Below, piece after piece: positions 9,787 to 19,324 of a stretch of 64,000 nt of DNA (the first letter of the stretch is position 1; each line of letters opens with the position of its first letter). The DNA comes from Nanobdellota archaeon. GTDB taxonomy: Archaea > Nanobdellota > Nanobdellia > Pacearchaeales > GW2011-AR1. Below the pieces are notes generated by a model. It searched no databases and had not been told where the DNA came from. It saw nothing but the letters and a program-made list of their open reading frames with translations. The position numbers and the translations under genes were made by a program. The DNA is taken from NCBI GenBank assembly GCA_030698805.1, contig JAUYMA010000010.1:62001-126000 (forward strand), read 5' to 3'.

Positions 9787-9915
9787 TTTTAATCATGTCA
9801 AGGAACTACTATACATTAAAGTGGAGAGTTTTTGTTAAGTTCCTTGAGTATCCAAAGCACGATGAGCCACCAATCCTAAAGGAAGCGGTTTGAAGAAGCG
9901 CTCGTGCTTTTGATA
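9787..9915 (+). ncRNA. candidate structured RNA or mobile-element remnant
   Basis: TATA-like gaatttaaag upstream; 9-bp perfect stem TCAAGGAAC(9798-9806)/GTTCCTTGA(9839-9847) followed by 9-bp perfect stem AAAGCACGA(9854-9862)/TCGTGCTTT(9902-9910). Confidence 0.35.
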
Positions 9916-10011
9916 TTATTAAGTTGTCTCATTATATACTACTCCCTTATATAATTTCTAATTTCTTTTTTTGCTTGTCATTAAATTGAAGCTCTTACTT
10001 TTATCTTTAAA

Positions 10012-11091
10012 ATGAGTATTAATGTAAAACCCGTTATAAGAAGTGATAAAGAAAAACCAATAAGGCCTTTAGATAGAGTCCTTCTCGAGGAAAGGGCTCC
10101 ACAAGTGGAAACATATACGGCTCCCAAATCTGCAATGGAAATTGTAAAAGAAAAGCTTTTAGGAATGGGCTGGGAATATGAGGAAAATAATATCCCTTCG
10201 GGGCAAAGATTTTCTTATGAGGCGAATGGTAAAGAACCTCAGACACCGGAAAGGTCTTTAGAAGGGCAGAAGCTTAATTCTAATAATAGGGGAATTGAAG
10301 ATAAAGTTGAGAATTATGTTCCTGATCAAGATCAGGAAAGTTTTATGGGAAGGGTAAAAAGAAATTTGGTAGCAACTCAAGGGGGATTAGTGACTCTCGC
10401 CATGCCTGTTTACATCTCTCTAGAAAAACTGGTTGTAGGAATGACAGATTTTACTTCGCAGAACACCAGAGCTATGGCAATTCTTTTAGGATTAGCAGGC
10501 CTTACTACAGTTTACAGCAAAAATAGGGAGAAGATTCATGAAAGTGCTGAAAAGATCTGCAATTATTTTGGCAGAGAGTTTGATGAGTCCAAGATGCGGG
10601 CGACTGATGTTATTTACGGAGGATTGTTTACTGCCGTCGTAAATCCAGTAGTATATACAGTCCCCGCCTTAATTACAAACGCTTTTAAGTGGGAAGAATG
10701 TGGCAAGACTTCATTATTAGGCTTGGGGATGGGCGCTTGCCTGGGAGTATTTATGGGATGTGGAGTAGATCTTTTCCAAGATTTATGGGGATATAAAAAA
10801 TCAGACAGAATAAAAAAAGGATTAAGGTCTTTGCCTTTAAAGACTAAAAGGCTTATCGCAAATGGCTTATGCGCCGCCTCCATTACCTTAAGCAGTTGGC
10901 TCTATAATATTCCTATTGATAATTCTAAATATGGAGGGGAGCCCGCAGCGGTATTCGAAGCAGTTGAATTATATTATGGCCTGGATTTATCCACTCAGGG
11001 AGAGGCAGATAATAGGAGAGATTTGAGGGAATATAATGATAAGATGAGATTAAATTGGGAAAATAGGTATAAGCCTAAAGTCGGAATTTGA
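10012..11091 (+). CDS. membrane protein with AlaE-like domain and N-terminal soluble extension
   Basis: VYISLEKLVVGMTDFTSQNTRAMAILLGLAGLTTVYSKNREKI...; resembles 29331..29966. Confidence 0.5.
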   Translation: MSINVKPVIRSDKEKPIRPLDRVLLEERAPQVETYTAPKSAMEIVKEKLLGMGWEYEENNIPSGQRFSYEANGKEPQTPERSLEGQKLNSNNRGIEDKVENYVPDQDQESFMGRVKRNLVATQGGLVTLAMPVYISLEKLVVGMTDFTSQNTRAMAILLGLAGLTTVYSKNREKIHESAEKICNYFGREFDESKMRATDVIYGGLFTAVVNPVVYTVPALITNAFKWEECGKTSLLGLGMGACLGVFMGCGVDLFQDLWGYKKSDRIKKGLRSLPLKTKRLIANGLCAASITLSSWLYNIPIDNSKYGGEPAAVFEAVELYYGLDLSTQGEADNRRDLREYNDKMRLNWENRYKPKVGI

Positions 11092-11166
11092 TTCTTTTTA
11101 TTAATTACTTTCTATGAATGAAAAATATACGGCAACATATTTAAACATGAATTGGTTTTTTAAGCA

Positions 11167-12129
11167 ATGGGTTTAACTTTAAACCAGATTGGGGAAAAAC
11201 TCGCTGAAGCTTCTTTAGATATTGGCGCCATTAAATTAAGACCTGATAAACCTTTTAAGTGGGCTTCAGGATTCTTCATGCCAATTTATAATGATAATCG
11301 AATGCTTTTGGGCAATTATGCTCATAGGATGCTTGTTGTCGATGGATTCAAGGCACTTTTAGAAGAAAATGGGATAAGGGATCTTGATTTTATTGCTGGG
11401 ACTTCAACTGCTGGAATTGCACCGGCCGCTTCGTTGGCTCAAGAATTAGGAGATAAGGAATTGACTATAATTCAAGATGGGCAAATTTATGCGACAAACA
11501 AGATTTCTGTTCCTGGTGAAGAATTTGATTTTTCTTTTATGGATGCTGATTTGATAGCAAGCACTAGCCCTTGGGCGATTCCTCAGGGAGTTTATCTCGC
11601 CAATGCTGGCAAGGCTGCCTTTGCTTATGTCAGGCAAAGTGCTAAGCAACACGGATTAAATCAGCAAGTTGAAGGCATTGTTGCACCTGGGCAGAATACA
11701 TTCTTAATTGATTTTTATAGAGGAGAAAGCTATTTTGAATTGGCGACTCAAGCTTTGAAGGATAAAGGCACAGCAAAAATTCATAGGTTCTCGAGAGATT
11801 TGTCACATGCCATAATTCCTTCCAGTGTTTCTGGTAGGCGCGGAGTTTTGATAGAAGATTTGATAAGTACTGGCCGAAGTTTTGAGACAGAATTGCAAAC
11901 TTACCAGCAGAATGGAGCAGATATGTCTGCAGGATGCCTCGCTATTTTTAACTATGGTTTGAGAGAATCCTTCACTTCTTCTATATTGACTTATGATGTT
12001 TTATTAAAGGTTGCTGAGAAAAAAGGAAATATAAGGGGAGATCAGGTCGCTATGCTACAGGAGTGGAGAGAAGATCCATTTAACTGGGGTCAAAACCATG
12101 GTTTCCCTCCAGAGGGGAAGAAAAAATGA
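11167..12129 (+). CDS. pyrE: orotate phosphoribosyltransferase
   Basis: FKWASGFFMPIY; DFIAGTSTAGI; PRPP loop GVLIEDLISTGRSFE; followed by pyrF. Confidence 0.88.
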   Translation: MGLTLNQIGEKLAEASLDIGAIKLRPDKPFKWASGFFMPIYNDNRMLLGNYAHRMLVVDGFKALLEENGIRDLDFIAGTSTAGIAPAASLAQELGDKELTIIQDGQIYATNKISVPGEEFDFSFMDADLIASTSPWAIPQGVYLANAGKAAFAYVRQSAKQHGLNQQVEGIVAPGQNTFLIDFYRGESYFELATQALKDKGTAKIHRFSRDLSHAIIPSSVSGRRGVLIEDLISTGRSFETELQTYQQNGADMSAGCLAIFNYGLRESFTSSILTYDVLLKVAEKKGNIRGDQVAMLQEWREDPFNWGQNHGFPPEGKKK

Positions 12130-12998
12130 ATGTTCAATTAAGTGAAGCTGAGCAAAGGGCGAGAAAAAGAGTTTGCTTGCCGCTAGATGGCTTAAACAGC
12201 TTACAGGCCATAAAAGAAAGAGTTACTGAATTAAGTCCAGTTGTTGGATTGTATAAGATAGGATATGAGACATTTACTGCTTTTGGACCAGATTCTATTA
12301 GATTAGTACAAGCTTCCGGAGCAGATGTTTTCTTAGATCTAAAATATAATGATATCCCAAATACAGTAAAAGGCGCAGCAGGGGCAGCGACACGCCATGG
12401 CGTGGCCATATTTAATGTTCATGCTTCCGGCGGAGTAGAAATGATGAAAGCCGCTCGAGAAGGAGTTGATAAGGCGTTCCAAGAAGGTTATGACGGGCCA
12501 AGACCGAAGGTTTTGGGAGTTACTGTGCTGACTAGCTTTGATGAAGCAAACTATTTGCGCACATTCCAGCCGCTTAATCCTATTTTACAAAATGTAGATC
12601 TAACTCTCTATTTAAGTATGAAAAAGGATGAAGAAGTTTTACAGAGGGAATTTAGGGATTTATTGGAAGGCCATGGTTTAACAGGTGTTATTCAACATCA
12701 GGTTGCGCATTTAACAGGGCTTGTCAATGAAGCTGGACTCGACGGTATTATATGTTCTGCAGCAGACTTGCAGGCTGTAAGGCCGAAATATTCAGGACTT
12801 ATTTATGGCACTCCTGGTATTCAAGGTACTAGAACTAAGGCAGGCGAGGATCAAAAGAGGGTATTCAGCCCTGGAAATGCCGTCCAGGCAGGATCAACTT
12901 TTCTCGTTGTAGGAAGGGCTATTACCGACGGGAAAGATTCGGAAGCAAGATTGCGGGCAGGATATGAAATTCTGCAAGACATGGCTCCATATGTTTAA
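12126..12998 (+). CDS. pyrF: orotidine 5'-phosphate decarboxylase
   Basis: VCLPLDG; VFLDLKYNDIPNTV catalytic motif; IYGTPGIQ. Confidence 0.9.
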   Translation: MNVQLSEAEQRARKRVCLPLDGLNSLQAIKERVTELSPVVGLYKIGYETFTAFGPDSIRLVQASGADVFLDLKYNDIPNTVKGAAGAATRHGVAIFNVHASGGVEMMKAAREGVDKAFQEGYDGPRPKVLGVTVLTSFDEANYLRTFQPLNPILQNVDLTLYLSMKKDEEVLQREFRDLLEGHGLTGVIQHQVAHLTGLVNEAGLDGIICSAADLQAVRPKYSGLIYGTPGIQGTRTKAGEDQKRVFSPGNAVQAGSTFLVVGRAITDGKDSEARLRAGYEILQDMAPYV

Positions 12999-13085
12999 TT
13001 CTATTTTTTAATCTTTATTTTTCTTACTTATTTTTGATGACAATCTTGCAAGAAAGTTTAAATATAAGATTTGTTTTTTATATAG

Positions 13086-14330
13086 ATGGCTGCAACAATA
13101 AGCTTTAAACCTCAGTATATGAAAGTAGGTGTTCTCACTGCAGCCTTACAAGAATTAACGCCTCGGGAAGTCAGAGACGCCGATCCTGATAAGGCAATTG
13201 AAGATTGGTTGATTTACGCTCGAGATTTAGGAGCAGATTGCATTCAATTGTCTTCAGCGATACATCCAACCCTCAGCGACATTCCTGCTGAAGCAATGCT
13301 AGATCCTGTTGCTAATCATCTCGATTTACGATCTCCCTTTAATCGCTCACGTGCTGAGAGAGTGGGCGCAGCAGTAAAAGAAAGCAATGTTGCAATTTCT
13401 GATATTGGTTATTTTGATAATCATTTACATCCTAATAAAACTATTCGAGAGCAGAAATATAACCATATGATTGGAGTTATGGATACTGCTCAAATGCTGG
13501 GAGTGCCAGCGGTATGCGGTTTTGTTGGGGCTGATCCTACAAAAGACCTTGACCAGAATCTTGCTTTATTTGATCAATTATATATTCCTATTTTACAGGC
13601 TGCAAAAGATAGGGGATTAGAATTTAGAGTCGAGCACTGCCCTATGCCTGGATGGAATACTACTGATAGATCTATTAATAATTTGGCTTATAGCCCTGGA
13701 CTTTGGACAAGATTGCATCAGAGAGCGGAAAAGGCAGGGGTTGGCGATCAGTTTAGAATTCACTACGATCCTTCTCATACAGTTTTGCAAGGACAAGACA
13801 CTAGGGATATATTTGCTTTTCTGAATGATAAAGGATATGGCTTCTTAATTGCAGGCTTCCATGTTAAAGGCAATATTATTATCCCTGAGGGCCTAGCTGA
13901 ATGGAGCTATTCCGGACAGACCGTAGAGAGGGGAGATCGTGTCGATGGACAGCCACATCCTGATCCTTCTAAACAGGGCGGAGCATGGTTGAAACAAGTT
14001 GCAATCGCCGAACATGAATTACCTGGAACAGCCTATCACAATCCTATTGCTTATATTATGCGGCGCCAAGTTGACTGGCTTGATCACCAGCTTGCTGCGC
14101 GAGAATTGCTTCCATTAAAAGCAGAGAATACACCTTTAATAGTAGAACATGAATATCCTAAGGCACGTATTCAAGATAAAGAAAGACTTTCCCCGATACT
14201 ACAGGGATCATTAGCTTATGTGAGATCTATTGACAGAGCAGCTGCAGATCAACATGCTTTGCATCAAGTTTTGGAAAGCCAGGGTATTCCAGTCCAGGGA
14301 AGCAGGCGCCAACCATATGGATTGAATTAA
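13086..14330 (+). CDS. sugar phosphate isomerase/epimerase-like TIM barrel
   Basis: VGVLTAAL...DLGADCIQL...[16 protein letters not shown]...FHVKG typical of xylose isomerase-like barrels. Confidence 0.75.
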   Translation: MAATISFKPQYMKVGVLTAALQELTPREVRDADPDKAIEDWLIYARDLGADCIQLSSAIHPTLSDIPAEAMLDPVANHLDLRSPFNRSRAERVGAAVKESNVAISDIGYFDNHLHPNKTIREQKYNHMIGVMDTAQMLGVPAVCGFVGADPTKDLDQNLALFDQLYIPILQAAKDRGLEFRVEHCPMPGWNTTDRSINNLAYSPGLWTRLHQRAEKAGVGDQFRIHYDPSHTVLQGQDTRDIFAFLNDKGYGFLIAGFHVKGNIIIPEGLAEWSYSGQTVERGDRVDGQPHPDPSKQGGAWLKQVAIAEHELPGTAYHNPIAYIMRRQVDWLDHQLAARELLPLKAENTPLIVEHEYPKARIQDKERLSPILQGSLAYVRSIDRAAADQHALHQVLESQGIPVQGSRRQPYGLN

Positions 14331-14428
14331 ATTTCTGAGGATTAATTTAAGAAAATGCTTTTAGGCATTTTTGCGGCTTAAAATTTATAAGGTAATCTTT
14401 AAATAACTTCATTTTCTTGTTGAGCTAC

Positions 14429-14503
14429 GGCCTCGTAGCTCAGCCTGGATAGAGTACAGGACTTTTAATCCTGGTGTCGCGGGTTCAAATCCCGTCGGGG
14501 CCA
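14429..14503 (+). tRNA. tRNA-Lys (anticodon TTT), no encoded CCA, no intron
   Basis: GGCCTCG/CGGGGCC acceptor stem, CAGGA/TCCTG anticodon stem around CTTTTAA loop, GCGGG TTCAAAT CCCGT T-arm. Confidence 0.95.
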
Positions 14504-14513
14504 TTTTTCTTTT

Positions 14514-15107
14514 TTAATTAATTAATCTTTTGCCTTTCAAAAAATCCTTTACTACTTGGAATATTTTTTCATGGCCTTGAGAGTTAGGATGAAGGCCATC
14601 GTGAAGATCAGAATCATTTAGAAGGTTGAATAAGGAAAGGTATGAGACCTTGCCTTTTTCTGAAATTTCTTTTAATTTGTCGTCGTATTTCTGAATGTTG
14701 GCGTTTGTGTAATGAGCATCTTTATTCCAGGGAACTGGATTAGTAATTTTTTCATTTACTTTTTTTGCTCCAAGAATGACAATATTCTTTGTGAATTCTT
14801 TTGCTTGTTTGATAATTGTGTTCATATTTTCCTCATATTTTTTTAATGAGATGTTAAGGGCTGAATCATTGTCCCCCAGAGAAATAATTATTATTGTTGG
14901 CTTTCTGGTACTTGCTTCATTTTTGAATCTAGCAAGAAGATCCTCTGTGGTGTTGCCGGAAATTCCAAGATTGAAAACTTCATAATAATCTTCTTCTGAA
15001 TTTTTCGTATAGAGATAAGATTTTAGCCTGTCTGGCCACCCTCCTTTTTCTACGTCGTAAAATCCATGCGTGGAAGATGCTCCAAAAATACAGATGCTTT
15101 GCTCCAT
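14514..15107 (-). CDS. SGNH/GDSL-family hydrolase
   Basis: IFGASSTHGFYD; GISGNTTEDLLAR; LGDNDS; DGLHPNSQGHEKI. Confidence 0.85.
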   Translation of the reverse strand: MEQSICIFGASSTHGFYDVEKGGWPDRLKSYLYTKNSEEDYYEVFNLGISGNTTEDLLARFKNEASTRKPTIIIISLGDNDSALNISLKKYEENMNTIIKQAKEFTKNIVILGAKKVNEKITNPVPWNKDAHYTNANIQKYDDKLKEISEKGKVSYLSLFNLLNDSDLHDGLHPNSQGHEKIFQVVKDFLKGKRLIN

Positions 15108-15205
15108 GGAATTTTTAATTATTTTATATATAAAGAGTTATCGGAGCAATATATTGAAAGCTTAATTTAGATAATATTTATAAGACTTGTTTTCTTCTAT
15201 TTTAT

Positions 15206-15685
15206 ATGAAAAAGAGAGTATTTGATCTGCCTGTTTTGATAGTGGTAATAGGCTTGATAATTGTGGTACTTGGAGGATTCTTAGTCTTTTATGAAAGAAG
15301 TGTAAAAAATTTATCTTCAGTGCCGCAAGAAAGAAAGTTTAATGAGATGCCCTTCATAGGTTTATGGAAAGTTACTGAAATTGCAATGTACAATGCCTCT
15401 TCTGAATCCTTTGGAGAAATTACCAAAGTTGGAAACGCGGAAGTATATTTAGAATATAGGAATGACAGCCGTCGATGCGTTGAGTGGGTAGGCCCAGAAT
15501 GTAAATTATATGAAGAATTTTCTTTAGAGGGAAATATTATTGCTAAAAAAGATAGCTTTGCTTTATATTCTAGAGAGAAATGGAAAATGTTGGGAGATGA
15601 CCTTTTAGAAGTAATTGTTGAGACCCCTGAAGAGATTGGATACTCTCCTTTTATCAAATATAAAGCTACTAGAATTTCTCCATAA
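15206..15685 (+). CDS. membrane-anchored hypothetical protein
   Basis: N-terminal TM segment then soluble domain. Confidence 0.55.
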   Translation: MKKRVFDLPVLIVVIGLIIVVLGGFLVFYERSVKNLSSVPQERKFNEMPFIGLWKVTEIAMYNASSESFGEITKVGNAEVYLEYRNDSRRCVEWVGPECKLYEEFSLEGNIIAKKDSFALYSREKWKMLGDDLLEVIVETPEEIGYSPFIKYKATRISP

Positions 15686-15863
15686 ATTGAAATAAAATAT
15701 AGTAGATTCCTATAAAGTTTATATACTTGTTATTCTTTTGTACCATTAGCGCAGAAAAAACACAAAAAGCAAGCTGTGCTTATCTAAGCTCATTTTTAGA
15801 AAGATTTAAAAAGCCAGTTTTGTAATTTTTTATGTTCCAGTTGTTCTGGAAAGCTCACTTCCC

Positions 15864-16070
15864 ATGCATATATTACAGCCAAAACATACTAAGGTGAAAC
15901 CCTCTGAAATTAAGGAGTTATTAAGTCAATACAATATTGCTATTTCCCAGTTACCTAAAATAAAATTAAGTGATCCTGGAGTGCCAGAAGGTTGCCAAAG
16001 TGGAGATGTCTTAAAGATTGAGAGAAAAGAAGGCGGGGAAACGATCGTTTATTACAGAGTTGTGGTATAA
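15864..16070 (+). CDS. rpoH: DNA-directed RNA polymerase subunit H
   Basis: HTKVKPSEIKELL...LPKIKLSDPG; directly upstream of rpoB. Confidence 0.93.
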   Translation: MHILQPKHTKVKPSEIKELLSQYNIAISQLPKIKLSDPGVPEGCQSGDVLKIERKEGGETIVYYRVVV

Positions 16071-16072
16071 AA

Positions 16073-19000
16073 ATGGAGAGACAAAGAAATATCCTTATAA
16101 AAAAGTATCTTGAACAACACTCCCTAGTTGAATCTAACATTGTTTCTTTTAACGATTTTATCAATAACAGGATGCAGCAGATTGTGAGTGAGATAAATGA
16201 TAATAGTGAAGAAGGAGATGAAATCGAGATTAAACTGGGCAGAGTAAGAATTGAAAAACCTAACATAATCGAATCTGATGGCAGTCATAACCTTATTGTT
16301 CCTAGTGATGCAAGATTAAGAAATTTAACTTATTCTGCGCCTGTTTTCGTTGAATTGTCTGTTAAATTTGGCAAACAAACCGATAGCTGCGAGGTCGAGA
16401 TCGGCAGAATCCCTATCATGGTAAGAAGTAGCATCTGCAATACTCATGGCTTAAATGAAGATCAATTAAGGCAAAATGCGATGGATCCTAAAGACCCTGG
16501 AGGGTATTTCATTATCAACGGAAATGAGAGAGTAATGGTAATGAATGAGGACTTAGCTGCCAACCAGCCGTTTATAGAAGAAGGAAGGTTAGGCTTAACC
16601 TTAAGAGTGTTTTCGCAAAGAGGATCTTATAGGATTCCTACAACTATTTCTGAGACAAGCGAGGGTATATTAGATTTGACTTTTAGTAGACTAAGAGACA
16701 TTCCGGCTTTGCTCCTTTTGAAAGCTTTAGGAATGACTAAAGAAGCAGAGATTGCAAAGAATATTAATCATGAGAATGATTGTTTGATTGTCAATCTGTA
16801 TGAGTTTGCAGCTATGCAGAACGTGGAAGATGCTATGATGGCCATTGGAGAGAAAACAGGCATCCAGGGGACAAAGAAAGAGATTCTGGATAGAGTTAAG
16901 CAGAGAATAGACTCATTCTTCCTGCCCCATATAGGAACAACTAAAGACTCCAGGGCGGAAAAAGCAATAACCTTATGTAGATTGTTAAGGCTTTACTTAA
17001 GGGCTAAAGAAAATCCTGAAATAAGAACTGATAAAGACCATTATGCAAATAAAAGAGTCAAGCTTTCTGGAGATTTGATGGCAGATCTTTTCAGAGCTAA
17101 TTTTGGTGTTTTAATAAGAGATATTCAATATTCATTACAAAAAGTAGCAAAGAGAAAGAAATTCTATTCTATTAAGACTCTAGCAAAATCTACATTATTC
17201 AGCCAGAGAATTGAAAGCGCTATTGCAACAGGGGCCTGGATTGGAGAGAGATCAGGCGTGACCCAAAACATGGATAAGACAAACTATTTGGCAATAATCT
17301 CACAGTTGCAGAGAGTTTCATCCACTCTTGCAGGAGAACAAGAAAACTTTATGGCAAGAACTCTTCACCCTACTCATTATGGAAGATTTTGCCCTACTGA
17401 AACTCCTGAAGGAACTGAAATCGGTCTCAGGAAAAATCTAGCGATATTAAGCAAGATTTCAACTGCTGTAACTTTTGATGATGTTGGATTTATGAAGAAA
17501 CTAAAAGAATTTGGTTTGAATGACAATTCCGGATGGGATGTATTCTTTAATGGAAAGTTTATTGGATTTGCCGAAAAGGCAGATAATTTTGCTCTTGAAG
17601 TAAGGAAGCTAAGGAGATCTGGCCAGATTCCAAAAGAATTAAGTGTAAGATATGATCCTTTGCTTGAACAGATTACTATGTCTGTAGAAGTAGGAAGAGT
17701 TTTGAGGCCTGCAATTGTTGTTGAGAATGGCGTAAGCAAATTGAAAGATGAGCATTTGGTTCTTATTGAAAATGATAAGATAAAATGGGCTGACCTTGTA
17801 AGAGAAGGAGTTATTGAGTATATAGATGCTGCCGAAGAAGAAAATGCTTTTATTGCCCCCACTTCTCAAGAAATTACTCCTGCACATACTCATCTTGAGG
17901 TGCACCCTATTGATTTGTTTGGAGTTGTTACTAGCCTAGTTCCTTTCTGTAATCACGATCAGGCATCTAGACTTAACAAAGGAAGTAAGACTTTAAAGCA
18001 GAGTCTTGGAATTTATGCTGCTAACTATTTTGTCAGATTGGATACTGATGTTTCTATCTTACATTATCCTCAAAAGCCGATTGTAAGAAGTTTCATTTAT
18101 GATTCATTAAATCTTTATCCTGCGGGGCAAAATTTAGTCGTTGCCATTATGCCTTTCGAAGGATACAATATGTCTGATGCAGTTATCTTGAATAAGGGAA
18201 GCATTGATAGGGGAATGGGAAGAAGTACTTATTTCAGACCTTATGCGGCTACAGAGTTGCAATATGCTGGAGGATTAGCAGACGAGGTAGTAGTGCCTAC
18301 TAAGGATGTTTCAGGATATAGGCTTGAAAAGAGTTATAGGTTTTTGGAAGACGATGGAATTGCATATCCTGAAGCTGATATGAATGAAGGAGAAGTTATA
18401 ATTGGCAAGGTTACACCTCCTAAATTCTTAAGCGAGGCAAAAGATCTTAATTTACAGGCTAAGAAAGAAGCCAGTATTGCAATCAGGCAAGAAGAGAGGG
18501 GAACTGTTGATGCTGTTTTCATAACTACTGATGGAGAAGGCAATAAGGTTGCACAAGTTAGAACAAGAGATTCGAGATTACCTGAACCTGGAGACAAGTT
18601 CTCTGCGCCTCACGGACAGAAAGGAGTAGTTGGATTAATTGCAGATGCTGAAGACATTCCATTCACCTCAGGAGGGATTAGGCCAGACTTAATATTCAAT
18701 CCACACGGAATCCCTAGCAGACGTAGCGTAGGTTATATGATTGAACTACTTGCTGGCAAGACTGGAGCAATTACTGGCAAGGTTATTGATGGGACGCCTT
18801 TCACTGGCACAAGAGTTGATGAACTTGAGAAGTTATTAAGAGAGGCAGGCTTTAGTTACGATGGTAAGGAGACAATGTATTCTGGAATTACAGGACAAAA
18901 AATGGATGCTAAGATTTACATCGGAAATATGTATTACTTGAAACTTAAGCGTATGGTAAAGAACTTATTGCACGCCAGAGCTTCTGGAAAAGTTGCTTTG

Positions 19001-19324
19001 TTGACAAGGCAACCTATTGAAGGGAGAGCGAGAGGTGGAGGTTTAAGATTAGGAGAGATGGAGCAGCAAGCGCTAGCGGGACATGGAGCCTCACTGTTAT
19101 TGAAGGAAAGATACGACTCCGATAAGACCGTGGTTTATATCTGCAAAGATTGTGGAAACATGACTTATGAAGATACTATCCGAAATAAAGTCGTATGTAA
19201 TATGTGTGGCAGTAATGAATCAGAACCTATTGAAGTTTCATATGCATTCAAGTTGTTGGCCGATGAATTACTTGGGCTCGGAATCCAAACTACTTACGAA
19301 TTAAAGGATAAATACGAACAATAA
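16073..19324 (+). CDS. rpoB: DNA-directed RNA polymerase subunit B (unsplit)
   Basis: GYFIINGNERVMV; GRFCPTETPEGTEIGL; FSAPHGQKGVVG; GGLRLGEMEQQALAGHGAS. Confidence 0.97.
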   Translation: MERQRNILIKKYLEQHSLVESNIVSFNDFINNRMQQIVSEINDNSEEGDEIEIKLGRVRIEKPNIIESDGSHNLIVPSDARLRNLTYSAPVFVELSVKFGKQTDSCEVEIGRIPIMVRSSICNTHGLNEDQLRQNAMDPKDPGGYFIINGNERVMVMNEDLAANQPFIEEGRLGLTLRVFSQRGSYRIPTTISETSEGILDLTFSRLRDIPALLLLKALGMTKEAEIAKNINHENDCLIVNLYEFAAMQNVEDAMMAIGEKTGIQGTKKEILDRVKQRIDSFFLPHIGTTKDSRAEKAITLCRLLRLYLRAKENPEIRTDKDHYANKRVKLSGDLMADLFRANFGVLIRDIQYSLQKVAKRKKFYSIKTLAKSTLFSQRIESAIATGAWIGERSGVTQNMDKTNYLAIISQLQRVSSTLAGEQENFMARTLHPTHYGRFCPTETPEGTEIGLRKNLAILSKISTAVTFDDVGFMKKLKEFGLNDNSGWDVFFNGKFIGFAEKADNFALEVRKLRRSGQIPKELSVRYDPLLEQITMSVEVGRVLRPAIVVENGVSKLKDEHLVLIENDKIKWADLVREGVIEYIDAAEEENAFIAPTSQEITPAHTHLEVHPIDLFGVVTSLVPFCNHDQASRLNKGSKTLKQSLGIYAANYFVRLDTDVSILHYPQKPIVRSFIYDSLNLYPAGQNLVVAIMPFEGYNMSDAVILNKGSIDRGMGRSTYFRPYAATELQYAGGLADEVVVPTKDVSGYRLEKSYRFLEDDGIAYPEADMNEGEVIIGKVTPPKFLSEAKDLNLQAKKEASIAIRQEERGTVDAVFITTDGEGNKVAQVRTRDSRLPEPGDKFSAPHGQKGVVGLIADAEDIPFTSGGIRPDLIFNPHGIPSRRSVGYMIELLAGKTGAITGKVIDGTPFTGTRVDELEKLLREAGFSYDGKETMYSGITGQKMDAKIYIGNMYYLKLKRMVKNLLHARASGKVALLTRQPIEGRARGGGLRLGEMEQQALAGHGASLLLKERYDSDKTVVYICKDCGNMTYEDTIRNKVVCNMCGSNESEPIEVSYAFKLLADELLGLGIQTTYELKDKYEQ

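Noticed and set aside
10614-10883. 89-aa ORF antisense to the AlaE-like protein
   Set aside because: Pro/His-rich shadow ORF; the plus-strand gene is supported by paralogy with 29331..29966.
15690-15863. Possible ncRNA in the 170-nt gap before rpoH
   Set aside because: Only short imperfect stems; two TATA-like boxes suffice to explain it as a promoter region.
17377-17862. 161-aa ORF antisense to rpoB
   Set aside because: Lies entirely inside the confidently identified rpoB on the opposite strand; Ser/Phe-rich composition is typical of an antisense shadow ORF.
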